Shown: positions 1 to 11,678 of the stretch, in pieces | How the letters are laid out: the number at the start of each line of letters is the position of its first letter | How positions within the stretch are numbered: position 1 is the stretch's first letter | Assembly: GCA_025765615.1 (NCBI GenBank) | Contig: JAIVFJ010000004.1 | Location: 372,001 to 436,000, forward strand | Direction: 5' to 3' | Length of the DNA: 64,000 nt | Origin: Zopfochytrium polystomum | Taxonomy: Eukaryota; Chytridiomycota; Chytridiomycetes; Chytridiales; Chytridiaceae | Notes under the pieces: generated by a model | Database searches by the model: none | What the model was told of the DNA's origin: nothing | The model's input: only the letters and a program-made list of their open reading frames with translations | Program-made: the position numbers and the translations under genes

Positions 1-2846
1 GAGAGTTGCAGAGGACGGCGCGAATTTTCTGTCAGACCAGCTCCGCGACAAAACCAAGGAGACAGATCGAAAGGAAAGAGCGTTTCAAACTCACCCACGA
101 CGGCCCAGACGAAATGGCCAGCTCCTTCATGATCTTTGCGTAAACGTTCTGCGGCGGCTGCTTCCCGAGCGCCTCTTTGCACGCGTTGTTCACGTCCGCC
201 TTTTTGACGGTCGTCTTGGTTTGGAAGAGCTCGAGGCACCGGCTTTCGAAACTTTTTGTGGAGGGGAGCGGAGGGTAGGCGGACTCAGCGAACGAATGGG
301 AAGGACAAGCGCGTCCCATCGAGTGCGTCGCAATGGCAGTCCGACAAACAAAAAAGCGCTGCATCCTGTACCTCATCGACCGAGCTATTGTTAATGACCT
401 TGAGCGCATAGCGGTCAAAGACTCTGACGCAGAGATCGTTGATCACAGCCATGACCTCCTCCTCTGTCGTATCGACCATAAGGTTGTTTTCGGCAGCTTT
501 TTTTTTTCGGCGGTTATAAAAGTGAACGAGTCAGCCGCCGCGAGCTACTTCAACCCATTGCAAAGTGAAAAAATAGAGCAATCCCGCTTACTCGAGTCGG
601 CTGACCGGCTTGCCGCAACTTTGACCATGTATGCGCTTGATGCGACACCGTGGGTCAGCAGGATCTGGCGGACCAAGCTTTCGCACTGGCCCTGTGCGGT
701 TGAACCGGTGACCGAGTAGTCGTACTTTTTCTTGGAGGATGAGCCGGCTGAGGAGGATGAGGAGGATGACGACGGCGGCAGCGAAGTCTTTGAGGGGGTA
801 GTAGACGTTGAGGAGGTCGAGGAGGAGGACGAAGGTGTGATGGTTGATCTCCGCGCCGCAGGAGTGCCGGCACCCGGCGCTGCTGGTTTGCTGCGAAGCC
901 TCGATTCAAGCATCACCTTGGCGCTGAGGGGTTCCCGAAATACGTCAGATCCTTTCGCCCGCATCATCAACCCCCCCCCCTCACCTTTTGGCCTCCGCCT
1001 CCACGACATCGCGCTGTTTCGCGACAACGTCCGGATGCCGCGCGCAAAAGTCCTCGTCGGCCGGAACTTTCAGCACCCAGCTGCTCGGTTCCTCCTTGTT
1101 CGACGGCGGCACCCGCGTGGCGATTTCGACAAACAGGTTTGTGACGACCGCGTGCGGCAGGTTCGCGATGGCGTTCACGTCGCGCCGGCGAACGTTTGTC
1201 TTTTGCGAAAAGAGGTGCAGGAGAAGACGCCGCGCTTCCGCGATGCGCCCCGAGTACGTGACTTCGCTGCGGAGAATCCACACGCCGCGAACGAGAACCG
1301 CAACGGATTTGAGCTCTTCCAGTATTTCGGCTTCCGAGAACATGGGTCCGATCAGCTCTTGTATGCTGGAGAACTGAATCACGTTTGCTGTGAAGATGCC
1401 GAGGTGTGAGCTTGCGCGTTTCCCAGGTTGATAAACTACGGCACAAACCATTAAGCATAACACATTTGACCTGGTAAAGCAGGGGAAGAGCACGCAGACT
1501 GTCCAAGGGAGTGCCGACGCTTATCTTGATCTTCCCGCCCACCAGCGCTCTAATGAAATAGATTCTTGATTAGGCGAAATCAACATGATGGCGAACTCAC
1601 CCTCCCACGCCCGACTGCACTTTGGGCCCAATCTCATCGAGGTACTCCTTCTTCGTTGTGATGAACTTGATCTCATCTCCAATGGAAAACAGCTTGTCGT
1701 ATTCGTCTTCTGTCTCTGCCGAGTGCGCGCCGTAGTAAGCCAGCGGTGACCATTCCTCGCGTTCGTATCTGCGCAGCTCCTCGGCGGCGGAAGCGCGTTT
1801 CTTCGCATCCTTGTCGTCAGCTGAGCGGACACTGAGCTGGAGCAGCTTCGCCTCCTCTTCCACTGGCGCGATTCCTTCCGCTAGAGCCTCCTCTAATTGT
1901 ATACGCTGGTTGGCGGCGCGTTCCTTTTCATGGATCTTGTCGAGGTACCGAAAGGCCGGGCGGAGTTGGACGGTCGATGTCAGCGGGGTCATGTGCAGTT
2001 CCTCTAGCCAAACCCCCGATCATATCAGTGTGATGCGAAAAAGAACGAAAAGCACGCCATTCCGACTTACCGTCGCGGACGGCAGCAATGAAGTACGTTC
2101 CGTTCGCCGGAACGACCGAGCTCTGAAACACCTGACGATCCAGCACCTTCTTCCCCGAGCCCCCGCCCCCGCTGCCGCCGTTGCTCGCAGCCCCCGATCC
2201 CCACGTGCCCCGCTCGCTCTTCACGTCGACGTCAAACGCGGTCAGGATGCGCCGATCGTCCAAGCCGACGGCCATCTTTTCGGCCTGCTCTTCGTCGTGG
2301 TGGCCCGTGTCAGGCCCGGGAATCGGCAGCTCCAGCTCGAAGCGGTGGCCGAGCGGCTTGATGCGGGCGCCGAGGGGCATCTGCGGCGGCTGCTTGCGCG
2401 TCGGGTACTGGAAGAGGAACAAGGACTGCGCCAGTTGTTGTGAGAGGTAGATCGGGATCTCGGCGACGAGAGGATCGTCCGCACCGTCGACGTCGTCGTC
2501 GTCGTCGACGTCCATTGCCGCAGGGAAGCGGCTGAACGAGGCGCTGGATGCGGAGGACGTCGACGCTGCACCGGACGCGGCCGCGGAAGACGATCCGGTG
2601 GAGGCAGCGACAGAGGGAGGAGCGGTGGTGGCTGAGGGCGCCTCATCGACGTCCATGGCGGCCTCGGTCTTCACGGGGACGAAGTCTTTGTCGGCGCCAG
2701 CGTTGTCGTTGTCGTACGCCGTCGTCGTCGTCTTGCACAAACTTTACGCGACGCTTGCCCGCCGACTGGGCCGACCGCGCGGGTGAAATGTCGTCGTCGT
2801 CGTTGTCGTCCATGCGGGGCGTCGCCGTCTCGGAGGATGAAGCCAT
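1..2846 (-). CDS. RPC5: RNA polymerase III subunit RPC5 (Sin-like), 3' end outside the window
   Basis: Role (established for the family): a peripheral subunit of nuclear RNA polymerase III, in a dimer with RPC4, acting in initiation and termination. Seen: after an acidic N-terminus comes the RPC5 signature DDPLVAEIPIYLSQQLAQS with LFQYP, then LELPIPG, an exon with ELHMTPL and VQLRPAFRYLDK, a WSPLAYYG motif, and a later exon with ADEDFCARHPDVV. These follow the order of animal RPC5. Exons on this strand: about 2740-2071, 2003-1601, 1549-1471, 1373-985, 923 onward, one near 480-378, and one near 240-98. The 5' sites used include GTAAGT and GTGAGT. A last exon starts about 32 and leaves the window. 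The first ATG (2846) is in another frame from the conserved body; a frame change is needed near 2700-2740, or translation starts at a downstream Met near 2655. The Ser/Thr linker at 850-700 is low complexity. Confidence 0.85.
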
Positions 2847-4531
2847 GGTGGGTTTGTGGTTGGCTTTTTTTTGTCGAGTTTCTTTCTTTCGGTTTGTTTT
2901 GCAAAAAGCGAGCTTCGCGTTCACCGCACCCTACACACCTCAGCCACACTCGAAGCAACGCCTGCGTAGCATCACCGCGTAATGCGTTCTGGAAAGTAAG
3001 TCCACGTTGTCCTACCCGCGCCTAACTTGGTGGGAGGGGGGCGGCGGCGACGCCAAAATTGCTGGGCGGTTCACACCAAGACGCGACACGTCAACAACTC
3101 GGCTCTTTCCTACCCTCCTAGCTGCACACACGCGGTCAATCAATCAAAGTCCTTTAACGCGGGCAGTAGTAAGTGCACGCCAGTGTTAACACTTTACACT
3201 AAGCTGTACGCTTAGTGTTTGTTCGTTCTTTCATTTTTTTCTCCCTTTTCTTGTCCTGCCTGACAAGGAATAGATTTATACCTCACCTTCTCCGCAATAC
3301 ATCGCCCTCTTCTCCCGCTTCCAGCCTCTCCTTCATTAATGATGAATGAAGAAGATACGCCGATGATCGGAAGTAGTTTTGTAACTCGGTCGCTGACTCC
3401 CAAATTTGTCGAAGGCAACGCTCATGCGGGTTGCAACAGCCCGATTAACCAACCAACCAACCAACCAATGATGCTTGCCGAGCACGTGACAGGGACGCTG
3501 GCAGCGCGCGCAGGAAATAGTGATTGTCAATCACAGCTGACAAACCACTGGAATGTCGCCATGTCTGCGAATTGGAGGAGGCCGCTCACGGTCTTTGCGG
3601 TGGATAAAGAAGAGAATTCCAACAAGACCATATTCAGCGACATAATCATTCGAGCACTAAAGGAGCAGCAACTAAATGGAAGTGACGCACGCCAAAGGTT
3701 TCCCACATAACACATTCCGATGCACAGCGATCAATTTATCGAAGGAGGTGTATTGAGGCCACAGCTCGTCAACTGGCGAGGAGGCATAAGAAAACTAAGG
3801 GTTCAACGGTGGGCTGACCACGATTCGTTTGTCAATTTTGGTTAAGTCGAGCCTGGAGATGAGCCGCTGCTCAAAAACTTATTAGAACAAAATATCAAGG
3901 CCAACCGCGAAGATCACGGCTTAATGTTCCGTAAAAGCAGAATCTACCGACGCGAACAAAGCACATTCTGCAAGGGTTCGGAGGAGCGGCGTCGAAAGCC
4001 AAATTCGTCGATGAAATAGATCACACCGCCGGCCGTCGGAAGTAAGGTAAACGACTTTTCTTGCATCTTCCGTGGTACGTTTTCTTGACTGTTTTCCGAT
4101 TGCAGAGCGCAATCTGGCAGACGGCTGCTGAGAGTGTCGGCAAACGCGCGCCAGGAACGACCCTTAGGCCGTAGGCATTGTGGAATCCATCGACTTCCTC
4201 GATAGACACGGGACGGTTGAAAGCGAATGATGGCGGATTTCTCTATGATATATCTGGCTGCACTACTTACCCCAACTTGCTGCACTCCCAGCCGACACAG
4301 CGGCGTCCTCCGTGCCCATGGATGGCTTTTCTGGAGGAGCCAGAGAAAAGGGGCTGAAACACTCCCACCGCAAGTGGGAGACGAACGAACTTTCTTGACC
4401 CGTGTAATTATCGGTGGGATCACAAGGGCGCCTGCAGATCGTTGCGCTATCGACTGCTATAGCTTTCGCTCAAATCAAACATCACTATTGACACATCGGG
4501 GTCTTAACGGGAAACGAGTCTTACGACTCAC
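2847..4531. other. Intergenic stretch, no supported gene
   Basis: About 1.7 kb between the RPC5 start and the first TAP-like hydrolase. It holds a short (CCAA)n run at 3447-3468 and several short open frames without conserved motifs or coherent splicing. A minus-strand open frame at 3944-4423 has no recognisable domain and its neighbouring frames break often; it may be a gene relic but nothing supports a function. Confidence 0.5.
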
Positions 4532-6561
4532 TCAAACATAAAAACCAAAGGGCGCAAAACCTCCGCGCCCGTTCGCCTTCGCAACGAACCTCGCAACTTC
4601 CTCCGCCCCCCGCCGCATCGCAGCCGCCTCGACGCTGCTGTCAGCATCCTCAGTCGACGCAAACACGGGCACATCCGCGTCGCACACGGTGCCGCTGGCG
4701 GGCACGGTCCCATCGATAAAGTAACGCTGCAGCATCTGGACGGTGCAGGACGAAAACTGCGCGATGCTTGCGTGCCCGTACGATCGCTGCGTCACGAGCA
4801 CCGCGTTGCCGCTCATGAGAGCTTCGGTGGCACGAGCGGAGGCCAGCGGGGTGATTGGGTCGTTGGTGTTGCCGATCAGTACCACCTGGAAAGATTCAGT
4901 TGGTGTGTGCAGGTTTAAACTTTCTTATCCATTTTACAGTTGCTCCAAAAAGTTCGGGGGCGCTTCACCTTGTTGCTCAGCGTTGCATTCCAAGGACCGG
5001 CGTATCGCTCCACCGGACGCGGCCAGTGCGCACAGATGCGGTCCGAGTACGCAAGTAACCTTCCAATCAGTGGCGACAGCTCGGTCTCGAGCTCGCTCGC
5101 GAGCGCCTCGACGTCCTCCATCGTGATCCCATTCCACGGCGCGCCGTCCGCGCACTTGACCGCGTAGAACGCGTTCTGGCCGGTCACATCCTCGGCGGGG
5201 CAGAAAGCGCTCGGATCGGTTCCGTCTGGTATCCCGAAAAACTTGCCCAGCGGCACCGGGTCGCGGCGGGCCGGGTCCAGCAGCGTGTAGAGCGCGTCCG
5301 CGGCCGCCGCCCACCCTACCGGCCCTTCAGGCTGGTACAGCACACCAAACAGTGCCTGTGCCGCCAGGCTGCCGCTTCACCAGCGTGATCGGTGCGGTGC
5401 CTGTGGCGATCGGCGCCGCGTCCAGGTCGGTCAGCCCGCCGCGCAGCACGGACAAGACAGTTGGACGCGCGGGGGTCACAAGCGACGCGAGACGGCATCC
5501 GTCCGGCGATGATGCCGCGGCGCGCTCGCAGGCGCTCGCGAAGCCGTCGAGCACAGACTCGGTGTCGACGAGCGCGGAGCGGACGAGGGCTTCGTTCGTG
5601 CTGGAGAAGGCGGTGGGATCCACCACGCCGTCAAGGACGACCCTGCCGACGCGGTCGGGGAACATGTTGACGTAGGTGGCGCCGAGGAACGTCCCGTACG
5701 AGATGCCCCAGTAGTCGAGCTTGTCCTGGCCGAGTGCGGCGCGAATTGCGTCCATGTCGCGCGCCGTCGCGGCGGTCGAGATGTAGCGAAGGTACTCGCC
5801 CGAGTGGCTCTCGCAGGTGGCGGCTTGCCCTTTTGCGAGGGCGTCAAAGGATGCGGGTGTGAGAGCCGAGTCGTGGAAATGTGGGGTTCCAAAGGAGAAG
5901 TAGGCCGCCTCGGCGGCCTTGTGAGCGGCGGCCGAGGGGAAACATATGACGGGATGCGACGCTCCGACGCCGCGTGGGTCAAAGCTGAAAATATCGTGCT
6001 GGCCGCCTGTGATGGCCGACAGGCCTGCTCCTGCGTATTTTACCATACGCACACCGGAGCTGGACTGCGAGTGGATGTTAGTGAAAGAGCGCTTTACACT
6101 TTGAATAGTTCGCAATCAAGCCACTCAGACTCTCACCCTCCAGGACCGCCCGGGTTCAGTCACGATGCTGCCGAGGCGAGGCTCCTTGGTGGCGGGGGTA
6201 CTTGGCGACGGCGATCGAGATTGTTCGCAGGTCTGACCTGTTGTTGCCAGCAGCAGTGTAGTCGAGCGACACCTGAAGCGAGCCGCACAAGACTCCGTCG
6301 ACGGCACTATTCTCGCACTGGAGCCCATCCGAACGGGTCCGCCGGATCGGCCGACGGCTGCGGGGGCTGACGCGACGGGATCGGCAATAGGCGGCGCGTC
6401 GCGATCCCCGAGGACGCATAATCGTCCGACTGCACTTGCGTTTGTTGCGAGACAAGTTGGAAGGGAGCGACAAGAGCTGTGAGGGTGAGGAGGCTGGCCG
6501 CGGGGAGGAGGAGGAGGAGCAGGAGGGCGAAGGGCCGGTTGGCTTTTCGTGGAGCGGGCAT
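4532..6561 (-). pseudogene. Secreted TAP-like serine hydrolase (S33 family), copy 1, frameshifted
   Basis: Family: alpha/beta-hydrolase with TAP-like C-terminal domain, typically a secreted tripeptidyl or prolyl aminopeptidase. Seen: ATG at 6561, signal peptide with the core FALLLLLLLPAASLL, a PGGPGG-type oxyanion region ending exon 1, IFSFDPRGVGAS, the nucleophile elbow GISYG, the acid Asp in GNTNDPITPL and the His in RSYGHAS. All three catalytic residues are therefore encoded. Two introns: one after the PGGPGG region (acceptor near 6068), one near 4970-4890 (AAG|GTGAAG to TTCCAG). The reading frame needs single-base corrections at about 6325, in the five-C run at 6194-6198 (seen as GGGGG on the plus strand), at about 6163 and at about 5365. 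Three of these are one-base excesses relative to copy 2; the C5 run is shared by both. It is either a decaying gene or a sequence with consensus errors. Confidence 0.75.
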
Positions 6562-7017
6562 TTTGCCGAAATATTTATTACTCAGGTGCAAGCATTTATT
6601 TTTGCTGCTTGTGTCTCACTCAACTTCCCCAAAAAAAATGTAATGTGCACGAGCGTATCGAAAAGGGTCGATGCCCTTCGCGCTTCGTTTTTAAAAGATT
6701 CCGGATGAAGGTCTGAGCTCGTGGATGCTTGAAGCGCAAGCACCTGAAGCACAGATGAACTTTCCAGGGCGAGCAACACCACAAAAGAAACGCTTTGCGC
6801 CGGACCCAAGCTCTTCTGTCCCCCCATCAACCTCTTCCCGCACCACAGCAAAATAGGGCGGAAACTATTGCAGCAAATGCGCATTCGCGGTTCGATTTCT
6901 TATTCTCAATTTCCCTTCACTGCCATATTTTAATACTATTTGTGCGACTCTAAGAGTTGATTCCACGTGTCAAGATCTATGCCGCTTCAAAATGCCATCC
7001 CAGGCAGCCATCAGAGA
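6562..7017. other. Intergenic, nothing recognised
   Basis: 455 bases between the start of hydrolase copy 1 and the end of the GH16-like gene. No conserved open frame or repeat was seen. Confidence 0.5.
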
Positions 7018-7929
7018 TCAAAAGTACTGCTCCCAGTAAATCTCCTTGACGACCATCCAAGCCTTGTCCGAAACACTTTTACCGCAATAGTCCGACGTGG
7101 CGCTGGGATGTCCGCAGTCCCAGATGCCGAGGTAACCGCCGACGAGGTGAGACGGACTCCATGGGCAGCCACTGCCTCCGGCGCACTCGCGAATGTCCTT
7201 GCGGTTCCCGTTGAGGTCGGAAACTGCAACGCTGAGGAACCCGTCGTGCCGGTAAATGGTGTACGCGTAGAAGTTGCTGGTCGGCTCGACCACGTTGTTG
7301 AAGCGACTATTGCTCCAGTTGTCGCCCCTGCCCCGCTTGTACGCGTTGGGGACCGCACCGTCCCAACCGACGCCGACCGGCTTGTAGACCTCGATGTCGA
7401 CCTCGTCGCAGATGTTGGAGGTGCCGACACAGTCCGGCTCGCGGAGCGTGAAATACGAGTTCTTGCCGACGGTGTTGGCACCGCGCATCGTGACCGTGAT
7501 GATGACGTAGTCGTTGGGGTCCGTCCGAAACACGGGCCACTCGCCGCCGTCCATGTGGAGTCGGCAGATGCTGCTCGACTGGTCGCCCTGGTTCCCCGTG
7601 GAATAGAACCGACGGCCCTCTCCGCCAACGTCCTCGTAGGGGCCAGAGCAGTCCACCAGCTTGACGTTGTTGCCGGACCTGGCGCCCGTCGCGATGTTCC
7701 AGCGGCCAATGTGGGTGGTGGCGCGCCTGGTCAGGGTTTGGTTGTTTCCAGGGCCCGGAAGGTCTTGCGAAAAGAAGCGCAGCCGTGCGGCTTCGGCCAG
7801 TTCACGGTTCGCGGCAATCCATTCATCCGAGCCGACCGTCGGTGAGACGACATCCTCGACAGGTGCGGCGGTGGTTGCGCCGAGCAAAGCGAAGAGTGCA
7901 GCCGCGCAAGAGAGGGAAAACTTGACCAT
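7018..7929 (-). CDS. Secreted GH16-like (concanavalin A-like) protein
   Basis: Single-exon gene of 303 aa, with ATG at 7929 and TGA at 7018-7020. Seen: a clear signal peptide (core LSCAAALFALLGATTAAP), then a Cys-containing secreted domain. Near residue 180 lies CDEVDIEVY, which fits the GH16 catalytic signature E-x-D-x-E; further on are FYAYTIYRHDGFLSVAV and a C-terminal WMVVKEIYW. Family knowledge: GH16 enzymes cleave beta-1,3/1,4-glucans or galactans with the two Glu of that motif as nucleophile and acid/base. Inference: a cell-wall or plant/algal-polysaccharide glucanase or transglycosylase. The rest of the fold is not an obvious match, so another jelly-roll family (for example a polysaccharide lyase) is possible. 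It sits between two copies of a secreted peptidase-like hydrolase on the same strand, in keeping with a small secretome cluster. Confidence 0.55.
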   Translation of the reverse strand: MVKFSLSCAAALFALLGATTAAPVEDVVSPTVGSDEWIAANRELAEAARLRFFSQDLPGPGNNQTLTRRATTHIGRWNIATGARSGNNVKLVDCSGPYEDVGGEGRRFYSTGNQGDQSSSICRLHMDGGEWPVFRTDPNDYVIITVTMRGANTVGKNSYFTLREPDCVGTSNICDEVDIEVYKPVGVGWDGAVPNAYKRGRGDNWSNSRFNNVVEPTSNFYAYTIYRHDGFLSVAVSDLNGNRKDIRECAGGSGCPWSPSHLVGGYLGIWDCGHPSATSDYCGKSVSDKAWMVVKEIYWEQYF

Positions 7930-9161
7930 TTCGTTAAGGGCTTGTGCTGTGAGATCTGGAATGGAATTATCAAGAGCTAATTTGATGAAGCACTGTCAAG
8001 TCTCTCGGAAGAGCAGAGGAGGTAGATGGTGAGGAGGCGGACGTACGATTACAGCAGGGAGAGGACTTGCTTCGAAGGATGAATGACGGGAAATACCGTT
8101 GGCAAGCGCAGTGGTTTTTGTAGTTAGGCAGTGATAGGTGGGCAAGACAGCTTCCTCCCTTGTTGTCTCTGCAGGTACATTTTTGTGTCCCTGAAAGGAG
8201 AGACAGTTCACGTTTTTCAACAAACGAAAAAGGCGACAACGACAGGAACGACGGCCAATTTTCTCCTCCGCAAGAACCGAAGCACACGCGCGCACAACGT
8301 CAAATAAAGGCGCTGAACTTTCCACGGTAATGGGACCAGCAGACTCGCAAGGCCAGGATGGGCAGACGACATTACACGCCGATAACGAAAGTCTGGGATG
8401 TGACGAAGCAAGCAAATTTTCGGCACATGTGCGGACGGCCAGGAGTGACGTCAATCAAGCAAGACAGCCCACCCACGCTCTCCGCAGCGCAGCGGAAGCA
8501 CAGCGAATTCAAAAAGCCGGCGGAGCAGCCCGATAACGAAAGTCTGGGATGTGACGTAGCAAGAAAATTTTCGGGACATATGCGGACGGCCTGAAGTGAC
8601 GTCAATCAAGCAAGACAGCCCGCCCACACCCTCCGCAGCGCAGCGTAAGCACGGCGAATTCAAAAGCCGGCGGAGTAGCCCTTCAGGGATTGAATAACAG
8701 AAAGAAAAAGGTGCAGATTTGGAACCGGTGCTACACCGAAAGCGGCAAAGTATGGTGCAATCAAAACGCGTCCTTTCTGTAAAAATTCACATCGGTTGGT
8801 TTCTACCACAGCCCGCCCACTTGCTTGCAAGTAGGAGACGCTGCGTGGAGAACACCACAATCGATGCGCCGCGCTTCACATGCAAGCGAAAGCGCCGTCC
8901 ACAGGCTGTCGTCAAAACGAAACGTTGGCGTTCGAGTCAATCTGGAGTGGCAACCTGGACGTACGGGGGAAGGCAGGTCAGGCAAAATGGGAGGGGCCGG
9001 GCGTCCAACGTTCACCCGCCAAGAGCCAAAAACGTGAAAGCGGATGGTACAAGTTGATGTTGTCCGAAATAGGGAGGTCGGTGTACGCGAGGTGACAACC
9101 ATCGTAAAGTTATTGGCATTCAAAGACAATATTGACATATGCCGGGGCATGTAGAGTGTAC
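7930..9161. other. Intergenic, contains a 151-bp tandem repeat
   Basis: No supported gene. The central part (8381-8681) is a two-unit direct repeat described separately; the rest shows short open frames only. Confidence 0.5.
8381..8681. repeat. Two-unit tandem direct repeat, 151 bp period, with TGACGTCA
   Basis: Unit 1 starts at 8381 and unit 2 at 8532, both with gataacgaaagtctgggatg, and both end with the run ccggcggag and then agccc. The units differ by scattered substitutions and one or two 1-base indels. Each unit contains one perfect palindromic TGACGTCA, the consensus for CREB/ATF-type bZIP factors, followed by ATCAAGCAAGACAGCCC. The array lies between the GH16-like gene and hydrolase copy 2, upstream of the former's start. 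Confidence 0.9.
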
Positions 9162-11160
9162 TCACACAAACAAACCCAAACGCGCAAGCCCCCCGCGCCT
9201 ATTCGCCTTTGCAACAAACCGCGCAACTTCCTCCGCCCCGCGCCGCATCGCAGCGGCCTCGACGCTGCTGTCAGCATCAGCCCCCGCCGCAGCCGACTTA
9301 AAGATTGGCACATCCGCGTCGCACACGGTGCCGCTGGCGGGCACAGTCCCATCGATGAAGTACCGCTGCAGCATCTGGACGGTGCAAAGCGAAAATTGAG
9401 CGAGGCTGCCGTGGCCGTAGGAACGCTGCGTCACGAGCACCGCGTTGCCGTTCATGAGAGCTTCTGTGGCGCGTGCGGAGGCCAGCGGGGTGATTGGGTC
9501 GTTGGTGTTGCCGATCAGTACCACCTGGAAAGATTCAGTTGGTGTGCGGGTTTAAACTTTCTTAATTTTACAGTTGCTCCAAAAAGTTCGGGGGCGCTTC
9601 ACCTTGTTGCTCAGCGTTGCATTCCAAGGACCGGCGTATCGCTCCACCGGACGCGGCCAGTGCGCACAGATGCGGCCCCAGTACACAAATAACCTTCCAA
9701 TCAGCGGCGACAGCCCAGTCTCGGCCTCACTCGCGAGCGCCTCGACGTCCTCCATCGTGATCCCATCCCACGGCGCACCATCTGCGCACTCCACTGCGTG
9801 GGATGCGTTGACGCCGGACTCGTCCTCGGCAGGGCAGAACACGCTCGGGTCGTCTTCCGGGACAACGCCAATGAGGCGGGCCAGCGGCATGGGGTCGCGC
9901 TGGGCCGGGTCCAGCAGCGCGTAAAACGCGTCCGCGGCCGCGGCCCACATCGCCGGTCGGTACAGAACGGCAAACAGCTGCTGCGAACCCTCGTTGCCGG
10001 TCAAGAGCGTGATGGGCGCGGCTCCCAAGACAATCGGCGCCGCGTCGAGGTCGGTCAGCCCGCCGCGCAGCACGGACAAGACCGTCGGGCGGGTTGGGGT
10101 TTTCAGCGACGCGAGGAGGCATCCGTCTGGAGATGATGCCGCGGCGCGCTCCTCGCAGGCGCGTGCAAAGCCGTCCAGCACAGACTCGGTGTCGACCAGC
10201 GTGGAGCGGACGAAGGCCTCGTATGCGCCGGAGAAGGCGGTTGGATCCACAACAGCGTCGAGCACGACCCTGCCGACTCGGTCGGGGAACATGTTGACGA
10301 AGGTCGCCCCGAGGAACGTCCCGTACGACAGTGCCCCAGTAGTCGAGCTTGTCCTGGCCTAGTGCGGCGCGGATGGCGTTCATGTCGCGCGCAGTCGCGG
10401 AGGTCGAGATGTAGGGAAGGTACTCGCCCGCGTGGCGTCCGCAGGTGGCGGCTTGTCCTTTTGCGAGTGCATCAAAGGCTGCAGGGGTAATAGCCGAGCC
10501 GTGGAAATGCGGGGTTCCAAAGGAGAAGTAGGCCATCTCGGCGGCCTTGTGAGCGGCGGCCGATGGGAAACATATGACGGGATGCGACGCTCCGACGCCG
10601 CGTGGGTCAAAGCTGAAAATAGTCGTGCTGGCCGCCTGTGATGGCCGACAGGGCTGCCCCAGCGACTTTTACCAAATCCACACCGGAGCTGGACGCGAGT
10701 GGACGTTTAGTGAAAGAGCGCTTTACACTTTGAATAGTTCGCAATCAAGCCACTCAGACTCTCACCCTCCAGGACCGCCCGGGTTCATCACGATGCTGCC
10801 GAGGCGAGGCTCCTTGGTGGCGGGGGTACTTGGCGACGGCGATTGAGATTGTTCGCGGGTCTGGCCTGTTGTTGCCAGCAGCAGTGTAGTCGAGCGGCAC
10901 CTGAAGCGAGCCGCACAAGACTCCGTCGACGGCACTATTCTCACACGGAGCCAATCCGAACGGGTCAGCAGGGTCTTTGGTCGCAGACTGGTGGGGCTGA
11001 GGGCGACGCGTCGTTGCGGCATCACCCTGCCGTCTGCTGTATCGCCTGAAAGAAGAAGGCGTGTTGCGGCAGAGGCTGTCGGTGGAGAGCGATTGCGAGT
11101 ACTGTGAGGACTGAGAGGAGGACGGACGACGACGACGACAGTTAAGGTGGCGTTGGCCAT
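9162..11160 (-). pseudogene. Secreted TAP-like serine hydrolase, copy 2, broken at the nucleophile elbow
   Basis: A paralogue of 4532-6561 with the same intron positions and near-identical stretches, so a fairly recent duplication. Seen: the GNTNDPITPL acid segment and RSYGHGS His segment are intact, and an intact MNPGGPGG precedes intron 1. The nucleophile segment (about 10330) carries one base more than copy 1, so GISYG is lost and the frame shifts. Another extra base lies near 10620, before the IFSFDPRG-equivalent segment. The five-C run at 10822-10826 breaks the frame as in copy 1. The acceptor CAG of intron 1 in copy 1 is one base shorter here (about 10692), so the AG is gone. The N-terminal hydrophobic segment also changes frame. 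Together these suggest a pseudogene more decayed than copy 1, unless the consensus is poor. Confidence 0.75.
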
Positions 11161-11678
11161 CGTCCTGAATCAAGTCACGCGTTTTTGACGAGTCTCTTAT
11201 TTGTTTGTTTTTTTTTTGTTTTTCTGACTTGCTTTTTCAGCCACGCATACCCAGTCTCTGTCTCTGTTTCTGTCTTTGTCTCTGTCTCTGTCTCTCTCTC
11301 TCCTCTCTCCTCTGTCTCTCTCCCGCTCTCTCTCTCACCTTGTCTCTCTCTCTCTCTCTCTCCCTCTCTCTGTCGGTTTGTCCTTCGCTTTATTCCACTG
11401 CAAATCGAACAATTTTTTTGATTCGAAGTTTCCGATTGCGACATGGCGGCCACAGGTGCAACACACACCCCCAAATCCCACGCACTGCCCTTCTCCTCGT
11501 CCTCCCATCACCCGCATTATCCCCCACCATTCCTCGTCTTCTCTTCGCCCCTTTGATAATCTGGCTGGTGTTGGATGGCGTCGCGAAGCGCGGGATGGCT
11601 GCAGCCGCTCTTTACTTTTCTCAAGCGAATGACCTCCCCCGCCTCACCCGCATACGTAATGTTCTGTTCTTCATGTAG
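11161..11678. repeat. Upstream region with a long pyrimidine (TCTCTG) tract
   Basis: Between hydrolase copy 2 and the first firm exon of the SAM membrane protein. 11256-11380 is an almost pure pyrimidine tract of TCTCTG/TC units on the plus strand. The signal-peptide exon of the downstream gene is expected here but could not be fixed; open frames at 11575-11660 are candidates. Confidence 0.6.

Noticed and set aside
3944..4423. Possible minus-strand gene upstream of hydrolase copy 1
   Set aside because: Frames break repeatedly and no motif is recognisable; splice sites do not join a coherent protein.
6880..6960. tRNA-like sequence around ggttcgattt
   Set aside because: No acceptor stem, D-arm or anticodon arm could be paired around it.
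11185..11420. Long open frames across the TCTCTG tract
   Set aside because: They are repeats of Ser/Leu/Val from simple sequence, open in both strands.
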